From: Lachnospiraceae bacterium
GTDB taxonomy: Bacteria > Bacillota > Clostridia > Lachnospirales > Lachnospiraceae
Direction of reading: 5' to 3'
Length of the DNA stretch: 64,000 nucleotides
Assembly (NCBI GenBank): GCA_016283755.1
Contig: JAEENO010000040.1
Coordinates: 1 to 64,000, forward strand
Shown piece by piece: positions 25,930-35,667 of the stretch. The position numbers and the translations under genes were made by a program. The notes below the pieces were generated by a model. That model searched no databases, was not told the origin of the DNA, and worked only from the letters and a program-made list of their open reading frames with translations. The first letter of the stretch is position 1; each line of letters begins with the position of its first letter.

Positions 25930-26820
25930 CTATTCATTAATGATTGACTTCAAAAGTCTTGTAATTCTTTCAAGTTCTTCTGTTGAATAATATTCGATCT
26001 CTATCTTGCCGGCACCTTTGCCTTTCTTCTTAATGGAAACCTTAGTTCCCATTACAGTCTTAAGCTGTTCTTCAAGATCATGATATATTATTTCAAGTGT
26101 AACGTCATCCTTCGGAAGACCCTTTTCAGGCTTTTCTGTCTGAATCTTCTTGATGAGCTTTTCTGTCTCACGAACGGAAAGTCTCTCATCAAATACCTTC
26201 TGAGCAAGAACATACTGTTTCTCACCATCAGTGATTCCTAAGATAGCTCTTGCGTGACCGGTGCTTAATTTACCATCGATAAGCATCTGTCTTACCTTAT
26301 CGCCAAGCTTAAGAAGACGAAGCGAATTGGTAATCGCAACTCGGCTCTTTGAAACCTTCTCCGCAACTACATCCTGCGTATATCCGAAATCGTCGATAAG
26401 CTTCTTATATGCAAGTGCTTCATCGATAGGATTCAAATCGTCTCTTTGAATATTATCGATAAGAGCATACTCGGCTATCTGCTGTTCTGTAAGATTCTTG
26501 ATAATAACCGGCACTTCCTTAAGACCGAGCTTCTTCGCAGCTCTCCATCTTCTCTCTCCACCGATTATTTCATAATGATCTTTTCTGTCCTGAACTATCA
26601 ACGGATCGATAATTCCGTGCTGCTTAATCGATTCGGCAAGTTCAAGAAGCTTGTCTTCGTCAAAAGTTCTTCTCGGCTGACTCGGACTCGGCTCAACTTT
26701 ATTAATGCTGACGAAAACCATGCCGCCGTTGTCACCGGTTTTCTCCGATGTAGCCTTCTTACTCTTATCAGGGATTATTGAATCAAGACCCTTGCCTAAT
26801 CCTTTACCTTTAACAGCCAT
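25930..26820 (-). CDS. parB: Chromosome-partitioning protein ParB (Spo0J)
   Basis: A 296-residue ParB CTPase that loads at parS and spreads on DNA. The N-terminal GKGLGKGLDSII motif (ParA-stimulating) is present, the ParB/Srx CTP-binding domain includes GGERRWRAAK (~87-96), and an HTH with QDVVAEKVSKSRVAITNSLRLL (~134-155) reads parS. The C-terminal dimerisation region follows. Ten bases from parA. Two perfect parS sites lie just upstream of parA. Confidence 0.97.
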   Translation of the reverse strand: MAVKGKGLGKGLDSIIPDKSKKATSEKTGDNGGMVFVSINKVEPSPSQPRRTFDEDKLLELAESIKQHGIIDPLIVQDRKDHYEIIGGERRWRAAKKLGLKEVPVIIKNLTEQQIAEYALIDNIQRDDLNPIDEALAYKKLIDDFGYTQDVVAEKVSKSRVAITNSLRLLKLGDKVRQMLIDGKLSTGHARAILGITDGEKQYVLAQKVFDERLSVRETEKLIKKIQTEKPEKGLPKDDVTLEIIYHDLEEQLKTVMGTKVSIKKKGKGAGKIEIEYYSTEELERITRLLKSIINE

Positions 26821-26830
26821 CTTAATCTCC

Positions 26831-27589
26831 TTATCTACTCATAACTTCTTTTGCTAACTGTCTATAACTTTCAGCACCTGCCGATCTCGGATCGTAGAGA
26901 TTAATCGGCATACCGTGTGAAGGTGCTTCTGCAAGGCGGATGTTACGAGGAATAAGTGTATCATATATTCTTACATCGACATTCGCTTTAACATTATCTA
27001 CAACCTGCATTGAAAGGTTAGTTCTCATATCATACATGGTAAATACGATACCTTCAATCGTAAGGTCAGGATTAAGTCTATCCTGAACAAGATTGATGGT
27101 ATGCATTAACTGTCCGAGTCCCTCAAGTGCATAGTACTCACACTGAATAGGAACAAGAACGGACTTAGCGGTCGTCATTGCATTTACCGTTAACATATTA
27201 AGAGACGGGGGACAGTCGATAATAATAAAGCCATAATCATCTTCGACATAATCTATCTCTTTCTTTAATATAAATTCTTTATCTTCAATATCGAGTAACT
27301 CAATTTCTGCTCCGGCAAGCTGAACATTAGAAGGTAAGACACTTAAGTTCTTAATAGCTGTCTCATGGATACATTCCTTAATTGACGCATCTCCTAAGAT
27401 AAGTTCGTATACCGTGTTTTCAATTAAATCCTTATCAAGTCCAAGTCCACTTGTTGTATTGCCCTGAGGATCAAGGTCTATAACAAGAACCTTCTTGCCT
27501 TCTTCCGCAAGACATGCGGCAAGATTTATTGCGGTTGTCGTCTTACCGACTCCACCCTTCTGATTTGCAATAGCAATAATTTTACTCAT
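26831..27589 (-). CDS. parA: Chromosome-partitioning ATPase ParA (Soj)
   Basis: A 252-residue deviant-Walker ATPase: [14 protein letters not shown] near residue 10, DLDPQGNTT and [10 protein letters not shown]. With ParB it drives origin segregation and in Bacillus also modulates DnaA. GTGATAT/GGGGAAT precede the ATG and a predicted promoter overlaps the proximal parS. Position between mnmG/rsmG and the tRNA region is the normal Firmicute order. Confidence 0.97.
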   Translation of the reverse strand: MSKIIAIANQKGGVGKTTTAINLAACLAEEGKKVLVIDLDPQGNTTSGLGLDKDLIENTVYELILGDASIKECIHETAIKNLSVLPSNVQLAGAEIELLDIEDKEFILKKEIDYVEDDYGFIIIDCPPSLNMLTVNAMTTAKSVLVPIQCEYYALEGLGQLMHTINLVQDRLNPDLTIEGIVFTMYDMRTNLSMQVVDNVKANVDVRIYDTLIPRNIRLAEAPSHGMPINLYDPRSAGAESYRQLAKEVMSR

Positions 27590-27632
27590 CTATATCTATT
27601 CCCCTTTAACTATCTATTATTTGTTATAAGAT

Positions 27633-27781
27633 ATGCGTTCATTATATCATAGCGCTTAGAATGCATCGGGCATTCTAAGTGCGGAGCTTGGCGCAATCTA
27701 AAAGATTGTGTCCCGCCTTGGCGGTATACAATTAACGCTAACCGATGCGTTCATTATACCACATGTATGTTTCACGTGAAA
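27633..27781 (-). promoter_or_regulatory. Upstream region of parAB with two -10 repeats, palindromes and a parS-overlapping promoter
   Basis: The distal promoter reads (minus strand) TTTCAC (27776-27781), 17 bases, TATAAT (27753-27758); the -35 is inside parS 27768-27783. A second copy of the -10 block (ATGCGTTCATTATA on the plus strand) occurs near 27634 closer to parA. Between them lie a perfect 10-bp inverted repeat CTTAGAATGC/GCATTCTAAG (27656-27680), CAATCT/AGATTG and CCGCC/GGCGG palindromes. Confidence 0.6.
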
Positions 27782-27783
27782 CA
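27768..27783. other. parS site (proximal to parA)
   Basis: TGTTTCACGTGAAACA, a perfect 16-base palindrome matching the ParB-binding consensus. About 180 bases upstream of the parA start. Confidence 0.95.
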
Positions 27784-27869
27784 ATTTTTGGAAACTAGTA
27801 CTAAACTATTTTTCAGATACAACATCTTGACTTGCCAAAAATTTCGTTCCACCACATCTTTGAAATATA

Positions 27870-27878
27870 TGTTTCACG
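27870..27878. other. Half parS site
   Basis: TGTTTCACG, the left half of a parS palindrome, followed by an unrelated right half (CACCCGG). It lies 20 bases from the second full parS; probably a decayed copy. Confidence 0.5.
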
Positions 27879-27891
27879 CACCCGGTCGGCC

Positions 27892-28251
27892 TTATAATGT
27901 TTCACGTGAAACATTACCCTCTTCCAACTTCTTAACCGCCGCCAAGTTCTCTTCATAACGGCATATTAATAAACTTAAATTCTCGAGTTCTCTGTTCTTA
28001 ATAACCAGGTTATCCCTGATAGAATATATCTCTTCTCTCAAAGAAAGAATCTTTTTCTGATTAGCTCGGTTCTCATCGTACGGATTAAGTAAATCATCAG
28101 AAGCATCGTTCGAGCTTTTTAAAATATCGATAAACTTGCCTTTCTCAATCTCGTCAGTTTTCAATTCTTTAATTTCTTTTACGAGGAATTCCTTCTCTTC
28201 AAGTAAGGTATTAAGATATTCCTCAAAAAACTCCGACGGCTTACTGTCCAT
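27892..28251 (-). CDS. Hypothetical coiled-coil protein with a parS-encoded C terminus
   Basis: A 119-residue, highly charged protein that is almost entirely predicted helix/coiled coil (for example EEYLNTLLEEKEFLVKEIKEL). The C-terminal residues NVSRETL are the translation of a perfect parS palindrome plus one codon. GGAGGAA precedes the ATG. I recognise no family. It lies immediately upstream of parAB on the same strand, so it could be the first gene of that transcript or a small gene conserved because of the parS inside it; a role with ParB is not shown. Confidence 0.75.
   Translation of the reverse strand: MDSKPSEFFEEYLNTLLEEKEFLVKEIKELKTDEIEKGKFIDILKSSNDASDDLLNPYDENRANQKKILSLREEIYSIRDNLVIKNRELENLSLLICRYEENLAAVKKLEEGNVSRETL
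27898..27913. other. parS site inside the 3' end of the 27892 gene
   Basis: A second perfect TGTTTCACGTGAAACA. It is read in frame by the minus-strand gene as Asn-Val-Ser-Arg-Glu-Thr just before the stop. Confidence 0.95.
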
Positions 28252-28370
28252 ACATTCCTCCGCGCTTCGCCAAACTTATATAACGAAAAAGCTCATTATT
28301 TTTACAAAATATTATAGCAGAAAACTCCCACTTGTTCTATAATATCAATAAGTAAATAAGGAGGAGTTTT

Positions 28371-29315
28371 ATGAAAAAAGCAATTAAAAACATTTTGACC
28401 TTCTCAGCTTTAACCATCGGCGGTCTCCACGTTGCAAACCTCATCATAGAGAAACATGCAACAAGACTCAATTTACTAGATACAAAGACTGGTCATTTCT
28501 ATAAATACCGTTACGGTAAGATTTATTATGAAAAACACGGTTCCGGCGCTCCGATTGTATTAATCCATAATCTCGCACCGGAAGGCTCAGGCTTTGAATG
28601 GTCCAAGATCATCCATCAACTTTCAAAGACCAACACTGTATACGTAGTAGATTTACTTGGCTGCGGTCGTTCGGATAAGCCTGCACTTACCTATACAAAC
28701 TACATATATGTTAATGCACTTAACTTCTTTTTGCGAGATGTAATAGGAAAGAAAGCAACTGTTGTAACTTCCGGACGCTCATCCGCAATAGCTCTTATGG
28801 AGACTTTAATGGATGAATCATATATTGAAAAATTGATTCTCATTAATCCAATAAGCACCGAAACAGACAGCTTATTATTAAATGAACCGAAAAGACTTCT
28901 CACCATGCTATATCAGCTTCCGATAATCGGAACATATCTATATAATGTAGCAATGAGAAGATCATATATTCTCGGAAGATGCAGCAATAATTACTGCACC
29001 AAAAAATACTACATAACCCGCAATATGATTAATGCATATTATGAAGCTTGCCACCTTAACAAATGCCACGGCAAATATCTGTATGCAAGCATCACATCCG
29101 AATATCTTAATGTAGATGTTAAGAATGCCCTTAAGAATTTAAGCATTCCGCTTCTTATCATCTCCGGTAAGAATGAGAATGCTTACGGCACTTACGAGAC
29201 ATATAAGGAAGATCTTAATCACATCAAGATAAACGATGCAACAGGTATGCCTCATGTTGAATTTCCAAGAAGAACCTGTGATGCAATAACATCTTTCTTA
29301 ACAAAATATTTTTAA
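28371..29315 (+). CDS. Alpha/beta hydrolase family protein
   Basis: A 314-residue protein with a short hydrophobic N terminus (~8-25, possible anchor or signal) and an alpha/beta-hydrolase fold. Visible elements are VLIHNLAPEG (oxyanion HN), VVDLLGCGRSDKP, a nucleophile elbow TSGRSSAIAL (Gly-x-Ser-x-Ala in place of the usual Gly-x-Ser-x-Gly), LLIISGKNE for the acid, and MPHVEFP for the His. Substrate unknown. Strong GGAGG site. Its stop overlaps the convergent rsmG stop by 4 bases. Confidence 0.85.
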   Translation: MKKAIKNILTFSALTIGGLHVANLIIEKHATRLNLLDTKTGHFYKYRYGKIYYEKHGSGAPIVLIHNLAPEGSGFEWSKIIHQLSKTNTVYVVDLLGCGRSDKPALTYTNYIYVNALNFFLRDVIGKKATVVTSGRSSAIALMETLMDESYIEKLILINPISTETDSLLLNEPKRLLTMLYQLPIIGTYLYNVAMRRSYILGRCSNNYCTKKYYITRNMINAYYEACHLNKCHGKYLYASITSEYLNVDVKNALKNLSIPLLIISGKNENAYGTYETYKEDLNHIKINDATGMPHVEFPRRTCDAITSFLTKYF

Positions 29316-30034
29316 ACCAATGGCTCCTTTGAAGGACGACCTGCCTTACGCGGGTACTTTGAAGGAGTCTTATTTATTTTCTCAATTTTAACAAGGGTTC
29401 TTTCAAGATCTGACTTAGGAAGAGTGAACTTAATTATCTCTATATTGCCTCCTCCAAGAAGCTCAATAGCATGTCTTGCTTCATCAACTTCCTTCTCTAC
29501 ATCACCTGCTTTATAAGCAATAAAGTGACCGCCAACTCTCACAAAAGGAAGGCATAACTCGGAAAGAGTAGAAAGATTCGCAACAGCCCTTGACAAAGAA
29601 ATATCAAACTTCTCTCTTAAAACTTCAGCCTGTCCGGCATCCTCAGCACGAGCATGAACAGTCTCTATTCCGGAAAGATGTAATTCATCTATAACATCAT
29701 CAAGAAACTCAAGGCGCTTACTCAATGAGTCAAGCAATATCATATTAAGATTCTCATATACAATCTTTAAAGGAATTCCCGGGAATCCTGCACCCGTTCC
29801 AACATCGATTGCTGTATTAACCGTCTTTGGATCGATGGCTTTATGTAACATCACCGAATCGACGAAATGCTTGGTTATTATCTCTTCTATATCGGTTATT
29901 GCCGTAAGATTCATCACCTTATTCTTTTCAAGAAGCATCATACAATAAGTAAAAAACTTATCATATTCATCATCGTATAAATGAAATCCCATAGACTCAA
30001 GTGCAATTCTTAAATTAGAAATATCAAAGGTCAT
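29312..30034 (-). CDS. rsmG: 16S rRNA (guanine-527-N7)-methyltransferase
   Basis: A 240-residue RsmG (GidB). The SAM-binding [15 protein letters not shown] is diagnostic; NLTAI and FVDS blocks precede it and [22 protein letters not shown] follows. It methylates G527 of 16S rRNA. It overlaps the end of mnmG by 11 bases, the usual mnmG-rsmG coupling. The C terminus is a basic Lys/Pro-rich tail. Confidence 0.97.
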   Translation of the reverse strand: MTFDISNLRIALESMGFHLYDDEYDKFFTYCMMLLEKNKVMNLTAITDIEEIITKHFVDSVMLHKAIDPKTVNTAIDVGTGAGFPGIPLKIVYENLNMILLDSLSKRLEFLDDVIDELHLSGIETVHARAEDAGQAEVLREKFDISLSRAVANLSTLSELCLPFVRVGGHFIAYKAGDVEKEVDEARHAIELLGGGNIEIIKFTLPKSDLERTLVKIEKINKTPSKYPRKAGRPSKEPLV

Positions 30035-31928
30035 TTTCCTTTTCCTTTCTCATCTTATAAACTTGCTCCGATGCAACTAAAAGCACAGAAATATCTGCAG
30101 GAGTAACACCGGATAGACGTGAAGCCTGACCAATTGAAGTCGGCTTATACTTGTTAAGCTTCTGCTGCGCTTCAAGCCTTAAGCCCGAAATCGTAGTATA
30201 ATCAATATCTGTAGGCAGTATGCGCTTTTCTATCTTCTTAAAATCTTCTACCTGTTTTTGCTGTCTCTCTATATAGCCCTCATACTTAATAAATATTTCT
30301 ACCTGCTCGGTTACTTCCTTAGGTAATATCGGTCTATTTACATCAATCTCAGCAAGTACATCGTAATTTAACTCCGGTCTTCTTATTAAATCTGCTATTG
30401 AAGCCGCAGTCTTAAGCGGTGTCGAGTCGTGCTTAGTTAAGAACTCAGATACAAAAGCTCCCGCCCCTACGTATACTTCTTTTACGCGCTTAACTTCTTC
30501 TTCAATCATGCGCTTTTTCTCAAGTAAATGCTCATATCTGTCATCAGAGATAAGTCCGACTTTATGACCAATCTCGGTAAGACGAAGGTCAGCATTATCC
30601 TGGCGGAGCAATAATCTGTACTCCGCTCTTGAAGTCATCATTCGATAAGGCTCTTTGTTATCCTTGGTTACAAGATCATCAATTAAGACTCCGATGTATG
30701 CTTCAGACCTGTCAAGGATTAAAGGCTCCTTCCCAAGAATCTTGTGAGCCGCATTAATACCTGCAATTAAGCCTTGCGCTGCTGCCTCTTCATATCCCGA
30801 ACTTCCGTTGAACTGTCCCGCAGAAAACAATCCGTCAATATTCTTAAACTCCAACGAAAGTTTAAGATCATTCGCACTTATGCAGTCGTACTCAATCGCA
30901 TAAGCATTACGAACTATTACCGCATTTTCTAAGCCCGGAACAGAGCGGTACATTTCATACTGCACATCTTCAGGTAATGAAGAAGACATACCTCCTATAT
31001 ACATTTCATTGGTATATAATCCTTCAGGCTCGATAAAAACCTGGTGTCTGTCCTTATCGGCAAACTTAACAACCTTATCTTCGATGGACGGGCAATATCT
31101 CGGACCCGTTCCTTCAATAGTTCCGGAAAAAAGAGGGGACCTGTCAAGATTATTCCTTATAATCTCGTGAGTCTTCTCATTGGTATATGTAAGATAACAA
31201 GATACCTGATCTATATTAAGACTATCCCTGTCTGTCGTAAAAGAAAACGGGGTGATCTCTTTATCACCAAGCTGCTCTTCCATCTTTGAAAAATCTATAC
31301 TTCTTTTATCAATTCTTGCAGGAGTTCCGGTTTTAAATCTATTAAGATTAATGCCGTTATTTCTTAAAGAATCCGACAACTCATTCGCTGACTTAAGTCC
31401 ATTCGGACCGGTATGTTCTATAACATCACCGTATAAACATCTGGACGCAAGATAAGTACCGGTGCAAAGTATAACTGCCTTGGCATAATACACTGCGCCC
31501 GAATACATCTTAACTCCATGAACTTTTCCATCCTCAATTAAAAGCTCCGTAACTTCACCGCGTCGAACCGTAAGATTCTCGGTATTCTCGAGAGTTTTAC
31601 GCATACTAAGAGAATACGCTTCCTTATCGGCCTGCGCACGGAGTGAATGAACAGCCGGACCCTTTGATGAATTAAGCATCTTACTCTGAATAAAAGTCTT
31701 ATCAATGTTAATTCCCATCTGTCCGCCTAAGGCATCAATCTCACGAACCAGATGACCCTTAGAAGTTCCACCGATATTCGGATTACAAGGCATCATTGCA
31801 ATACTCTCAATACTTATCGTAAAAAGAATAGTCTTAAGTCCGAGACGCGCCGTTGCAAGACTCGCTTCACAACCCGCATGACCGGCACCAACTACAATGA
31901 CATCATAACTTTCTTCAATATGCGGCAT
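30024..31928 (-). CDS. mnmG: tRNA uridine-5-carboxymethylaminomethyl modification enzyme MnmG
   Basis: A 634-residue FAD enzyme of normal length. N-terminal FAD motif [19 protein letters not shown], the [22 protein letters not shown] signature, [20 protein letters not shown] and the C-terminal GEAR-like helical domain ending with [13 protein letters not shown]. With MnmE it installs the cmnm5 group on wobble U34 of several tRNAs. Eleven bases from mnmE; transcribed away from the origin. Confidence 0.98.
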   Translation of the reverse strand: MPHIEESYDVIVVGAGHAGCEASLATARLGLKTILFTISIESIAMMPCNPNIGGTSKGHLVREIDALGGQMGINIDKTFIQSKMLNSSKGPAVHSLRAQADKEAYSLSMRKTLENTENLTVRRGEVTELLIEDGKVHGVKMYSGAVYYAKAVILCTGTYLASRCLYGDVIEHTGPNGLKSANELSDSLRNNGINLNRFKTGTPARIDKRSIDFSKMEEQLGDKEITPFSFTTDRDSLNIDQVSCYLTYTNEKTHEIIRNNLDRSPLFSGTIEGTGPRYCPSIEDKVVKFADKDRHQVFIEPEGLYTNEMYIGGMSSSLPEDVQYEMYRSVPGLENAVIVRNAYAIEYDCISANDLKLSLEFKNIDGLFSAGQFNGSSGYEEAAAQGLIAGINAAHKILGKEPLILDRSEAYIGVLIDDLVTKDNKEPYRMMTSRAEYRLLLRQDNADLRLTEIGHKVGLISDDRYEHLLEKKRMIEEEVKRVKEVYVGAGAFVSEFLTKHDSTPLKTAASIADLIRRPELNYDVLAEIDVNRPILPKEVTEQVEIFIKYEGYIERQQKQVEDFKKIEKRILPTDIDYTTISGLRLEAQQKLNKYKPTSIGQASRLSGVTPADISVLLVASEQVYKMRKEKENDL

Positions 31929-31939
31929 AATCTACTTCC

Positions 31940-33319
31940 TTACTTACCCATACAAAACTTTGAGAAAATCTCATTAACAAGGTCGTCGCCGACCTCTTCA
32001 CCGATCATTCTGCCAAGAGCTGCATATGCAGCCATAATATCAATAGAGAAAAAATCCTCCGGCATATGATTTTCTATACTGTGTAACACATTCGCGATAG
32101 AATTGCTTGCTTCAATAAGACATTGCTTTTGTCTGACGCCTGTTACATATACTTCATTATTAAATGTAACCTCACCGTTAAAGAACATATCGGAAATCTT
32201 TTGTTGTAAAAGCTCTACCCCACTACCTTCTTTAGCGGAAACTGAAATAATCGGAAGGTTATATCTTTCGACATACTCATCTTCTGTAACAACAGTACTT
32301 CTGTCTACCTTATTAAGAAGCATAATAACCTGCTTTTCCTTAACAAGATCATATATCTCATCCTCGTAATCATTAATCGGAGTAGTGCTATCTACCATAA
32401 AAAGCACAAGATCAGCATCTTTAACAGCTTTTAATGTACGGTTAACACCGATTAACTCTATAGGATCCGTAGTTTCTCTTATACCTGCAGTATCCATTAT
32501 ATTAAGAGAAATATTACCAAACATCACATGCTCAGTAATAACATCTCTCGTAGTTCCTGCAATATCAGTAACAATAGCGGCATCATAGCCGGAAATTGCA
32601 TTAAGTAAAGTTGACTTACCTACATTAGGCTCGCCAACAATGGCAACATTAATGCCTTCCTTTAATATACGCCCGTTATCAGAAGTATTAATAAGTACAT
32701 CAATATCTTCCTTAATCTTAAGAAGCTTATCTCTTAACTCACCTTCATAACCTGTTAAATCATAGTGCTCCGGATCGTCAAGTGCAGCCTCAATATAAGC
32801 AATCTCGTGTAAAAGCGCTTTTCGTAAAATTGTAATCTTATCAAAAAGCTTACCGGTTAAATGCTTTATAGAATTATCCATCGCAAACTTATTGGAGGAA
32901 TTGATTAAATCTATAACCGACTCAGCCTTGGTTAAATCCATCTTTCCATTAAGAAAAGCTCTCTTCGAGAATTCACCGGGTTCCGCCAAAGTTGCTCCGT
33001 TTTTAATAACTGTCTCAAGGATCTTCTGCATTACCATTACACCGCCGTGACAGTCTATCTCGACCGTATCTTCGCCGGTAAATGTACGCGGTGCCTTCAT
33101 AAGAAGGATTAACACCTCATCTATAACAACATCATCATCATAAATATACCCATGATGAATAGTGTGACTTTCCATTTCTTTTACAAATAATGCTTCTCTT
33201 TTATTATTAAAAGCAATCTTGCTTATTATACTGAAAGAATCAGCTCCGCTTATCCTTACCTTACCTACACCTGAAGGACCAAGGGATGTAGCAATAGCTG
33301 CAATAGTTGTATCAAACAT
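31940..33319 (-). CDS. mnmE: tRNA modification GTPase MnmE
   Basis: A 459-residue GTPase: N-terminal folate-binding domain (FDTTIAAIATSLGPSGVGKVRISG), helical middle, inserted G domain with GEPNVGKSTLLNAISG and DTAGIRET, and the invariant C-terminal FCMGK (CxGK) tail. Partners MnmG. A terminator-like hairpin ends only 13 bases before its start, so its expression may be separated from jag or depend on readthrough. Confidence 0.98.
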   Translation of the reverse strand: MFDTTIAAIATSLGPSGVGKVRISGADSFSIISKIAFNNKREALFVKEMESHTIHHGYIYDDDVVIDEVLILLMKAPRTFTGEDTVEIDCHGGVMVMQKILETVIKNGATLAEPGEFSKRAFLNGKMDLTKAESVIDLINSSNKFAMDNSIKHLTGKLFDKITILRKALLHEIAYIEAALDDPEHYDLTGYEGELRDKLLKIKEDIDVLINTSDNGRILKEGINVAIVGEPNVGKSTLLNAISGYDAAIVTDIAGTTRDVITEHVMFGNISLNIMDTAGIRETTDPIELIGVNRTLKAVKDADLVLFMVDSTTPINDYEDEIYDLVKEKQVIMLLNKVDRSTVVTEDEYVERYNLPIISVSAKEGSGVELLQQKISDMFFNGEVTFNNEVYVTGVRQKQCLIEASNSIANVLHSIENHMPEDFFSIDIMAAYAALGRMIGEEVGDDLVNEIFSKFCMGK

Positions 33320-33331
33320 AACTTTTTCCTT

Positions 33332-33371
33332 AAAAAACCCCGGAAAGAAATAATATTATTCATTTCCGGGG
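33332..33371 (-). terminator. Intrinsic terminator between jag and mnmE
   Basis: CCCCGGAAA / TTTCCGGGG 9-bp stem with a 16-base AT loop, followed on the minus strand by TTTTTT. It sits between the jag stop and the mnmE ribosome site, so it could act as an attenuator for mnmE. Confidence 0.85.
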
Positions 33372-33391
33372 TATCAAAATCTTAACTTATC

Positions 33392-34024
33392 TTAAGCTCT
33401 CTCGCGCTTTAATGTTACTACTACGTGACGATAAGGTTCTTCACCCTCACTGTGTGTTGTAACGAACCTGTCCTGCTGTAATGCCGAATGAATAACTCTT
33501 CTCTCGAAAGGATTCATAGGCTCAAGCGAAACAGGTCTTCTTGTCTTCTTAACTTTGTAAGAAATATTCTTAGCAAGATTCTCTAATGTCTCTTTTCTTC
33601 TGTTTCTGTAATCTTCGGTATCAATCTTAACCTTGATATATTCATCGGTGCCCTTATTGATAGCAAGATTTGTAAGATACTGTAAAGAATCAAGAGTCTG
33701 ACCGCGCTTACCGATTAAGATTCCCATTTCGTCACCGAATAACTCAACGTTATAGGTTCCTTCTTCTTCGTCTTTCTTAATCTCGACTCTTACTTCGATT
33801 CCCATCGCATGTGCAACATCTTTGATAAATCCTTCGATCTTATCTTCAGCTGTACACTTTTTTCTTGCCTTAATAACAGCTTCCTTTGTTCCGATTCCTA
33901 AGAATCCGGAGCTTCCTTTTTCAACAACTTCATATTCAACCTGATCTGAAGTTGTTCCAAAGAAAACCAAAGCTTCTGTTAAAGCATCATCAACCGTTTT
34001 ACCGGCGAACTCTTTATATTCCAT
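33392..34024 (-). CDS. khpB: RNA-binding protein KhpB (Jag)
   Basis: A 210-residue protein with the three Jag parts in order: Jag-N (KTVDDALTEALVFF), a KH domain with GILIGKRGQTLDSLQYLTNLA, and a C-terminal R3H domain with NPFERRVIHSALQ. The family binds RNA with KhpA and affects cell division and elongation in streptococci and clostridia. It follows yidC by 3 bases in the rpmH-rnpA-yidD-yidC-jag unit. Confidence 0.96.
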   Translation of the reverse strand: MEYKEFAGKTVDDALTEALVFFGTTSDQVEYEVVEKGSSGFLGIGTKEAVIKARKKCTAEDKIEGFIKDVAHAMGIEVRVEIKKDEEEGTYNVELFGDEMGILIGKRGQTLDSLQYLTNLAINKGTDEYIKVKIDTEDYRNRRKETLENLAKNISYKVKKTRRPVSLEPMNPFERRVIHSALQQDRFVTTHSEGEEPYRHVVVTLKRERA

Positions 34025-34027
34025 TAT

Positions 34028-35059
34028 TTATTCCCCCTGATCGTTACGATTGTTGCGATTATTAAAATCGCTGACAAGATTGGCCTTGCTTGCCATTGAA
34101 CCTGGCTTAGCAGTCTTTCTTAATTCATTGGCCTTTTCGATAGCTTCCTTATCGGAACCTGCTGCTTCGAAACTTCTTGTCTTCATTGTGCCGTTATTGG
34201 CAATCATCTTACTTGAATAACCTTCGCGCTTTTCTCTTTTAGCATCAGCTTTTTCTTTATTCTTAGCAAGAATAGCATCAAAATCAAGCTTATCAAAATG
34301 CTTATTCAATACTACCATCTGAGCTGTACGAACAAAAGCACCCATAATCCAGTAGATACCGGCTGCTATAGGCATTGAAAATACGATAAATACCGAAAAT
34401 AAAGGCATAAATATATTCATTGTCTGCATGGACTTCATTGCAGGATTGTTCTTAACTTCTTCACTCTGACCTGCAGTACCGACTTTTAAGCTTATCCACT
34501 GTGAAAGACCTGATAAAACAGGAATAAGTAAAGCAACTAAAAGAACACCAAAACTCTTATCTGCCCATGAAGCTTTAATAGTATTAAGCGGTGTATTGGA
34601 TACATCAAGTAAAATAAAACTGTTATATACAGAAGCATCACCCTGTAAGGACATAGGCCATTTAATATATTCTGTTGCATAAATAGCAACTCTGTATATA
34701 GCAAAGAAAATCGGAAGCTGAATAAGTAACGGGAGACAACTACCCATAGGAGAAGCACCATACTTATCGTATACGTACTGAGTCTCCTCATTCATCTTCA
34801 TTCTGGATTCCGTATCGGTTTTACCCTTATATTTAGCCTGAATAGCTGAAATCTCAGGCTGGATTTTTGAAGTAATCTTAGAAAATTTCTGCTGCTTATA
34901 AGTAAGCGGCAATAAAAGCATATATACAACAATAGTAAAAACTATAATTGTAACACCAATATTATTGATAGATATCGGTAAATTATAAAGTCCGGCATAG
35001 ATTAAACCAATAATAGGACTTACCAGATATCTTGCAATCGGGTCAATAATTGCGTTCAA
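34028..35059 (-). CDS. yidC: Membrane protein insertase YidC/Oxa1
   Basis: A 343-residue insertase that places proteins in the membrane with or without SecYEG. Five hydrophobic segments are visible, including LLPLTYKQQKFSKITSKIQPEISAIQAKYKGK, the conserved cytoplasmic hairpin after the first core helix. There is no lipobox Cys near the N terminus. A charged, low-complexity C-terminal tail follows residue ~265. Directly downstream of yidD (15 bases). Confidence 0.95.
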   Translation of the reverse strand: MNAIIDPIARYLVSPIIGLIYAGLYNLPISINNIGVTIIVFTIVVYMLLLPLTYKQQKFSKITSKIQPEISAIQAKYKGKTDTESRMKMNEETQYVYDKYGASPMGSCLPLLIQLPIFFAIYRVAIYATEYIKWPMSLQGDASVYNSFILLDVSNTPLNTIKASWADKSFGVLLVALLIPVLSGLSQWISLKVGTAGQSEEVKNNPAMKSMQTMNIFMPLFSVFIVFSMPIAAGIYWIMGAFVRTAQMVVLNKHFDKLDFDAILAKNKEKADAKREKREGYSSKMIANNGTMKTRSFEAAGSDKEAIEKANELRKTAKPGSMASKANLVSDFNNRNNRNDQGE

Positions 35060-35074
35060 ATTAAACCTCCCAAA

Positions 35075-35287
35075 CTATGGAACCGGATCATATCCTCCCT
35101 TTGAAAAAGGATTACATCTTAGTATTCTCCACGTAGCAAGAGCACCGCCTTTTAAAGCTCCATGCTTACTTATTGCCTCAACTGCATAACAGGAACAAGT
35201 AGGATAATAAGGGCATCTTACTGTCTTTAAAGGAGATAAATACTTCTGATATAAACGAATACAAAAAATCATTAATCTTTTAATCAT
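35075..35287 (-). CDS. yidD: Membrane protein insertion efficiency factor YidD
   Basis: A 70-residue protein with the diagnostic motif [15 protein letters not shown] and the ending [13 protein letters not shown]. It has an amphipathic N terminus ([11 protein letters not shown]) and assists YidC. It overlaps rnpA by 8 bases. Confidence 0.97.
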   Translation of the reverse strand: MIKRLMIFCIRLYQKYLSPLKTVRCPYYPTCSCYAVEAISKHGALKGGALATWRILRCNPFSKGGYDPVP

Positions 35288-35633
35288 GATCCATCTTCTT
35301 ATTTAAAATCTTATGAAGAGAAGCTACGTGTAAAAGCGCACTTTCAATCCTTTTATAATCTGCGTCAGCTGCAGAAGCACGAGCTATGACTACGATATTC
35401 AAACCACTATTGAATTCCTCTTCGTGTAATCGGTAACTTTCCTTAATCAATCTTTTAAGGTGATGTCTTATAACAGAATTTCCAACTTTTTTGCTGACCG
35501 AAATGCCAATCGAATTTTTGTCTGTATTGTTTTCTTTTGTAATCATAACAAGGTATTTATTGGCATAAGAACTACCATTGTCATACATATATTGAAAGTC
35601 TCTATTCTTTCTCATTGACTCAGAAAACTTCAT
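35280..35633 (-). CDS. rnpA: Ribonuclease P protein component
   Basis: A 117-residue basic protein with the RNR signature region: [21 protein letters not shown], here [11 protein letters not shown] in place of the usual RNR. It supports the RNase P RNA in maturing tRNA 5' ends. GAGGAAT precedes the ATG. A terminator-like hairpin lies between it and rpmH. Confidence 0.95.
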   Translation of the reverse strand: MKFSESMRKNRDFQYMYDNGSSYANKYLVMITKENNTDKNSIGISVSKKVGNSVIRHHLKRLIKESYRLHEEEFNSGLNIVVIARASAADADYKRIESALLHVASLHKILNKKMDHD

Positions 35634-35667
35634 ACATTAATTCCTCTTAAAATTTCTTCAATTAGAA

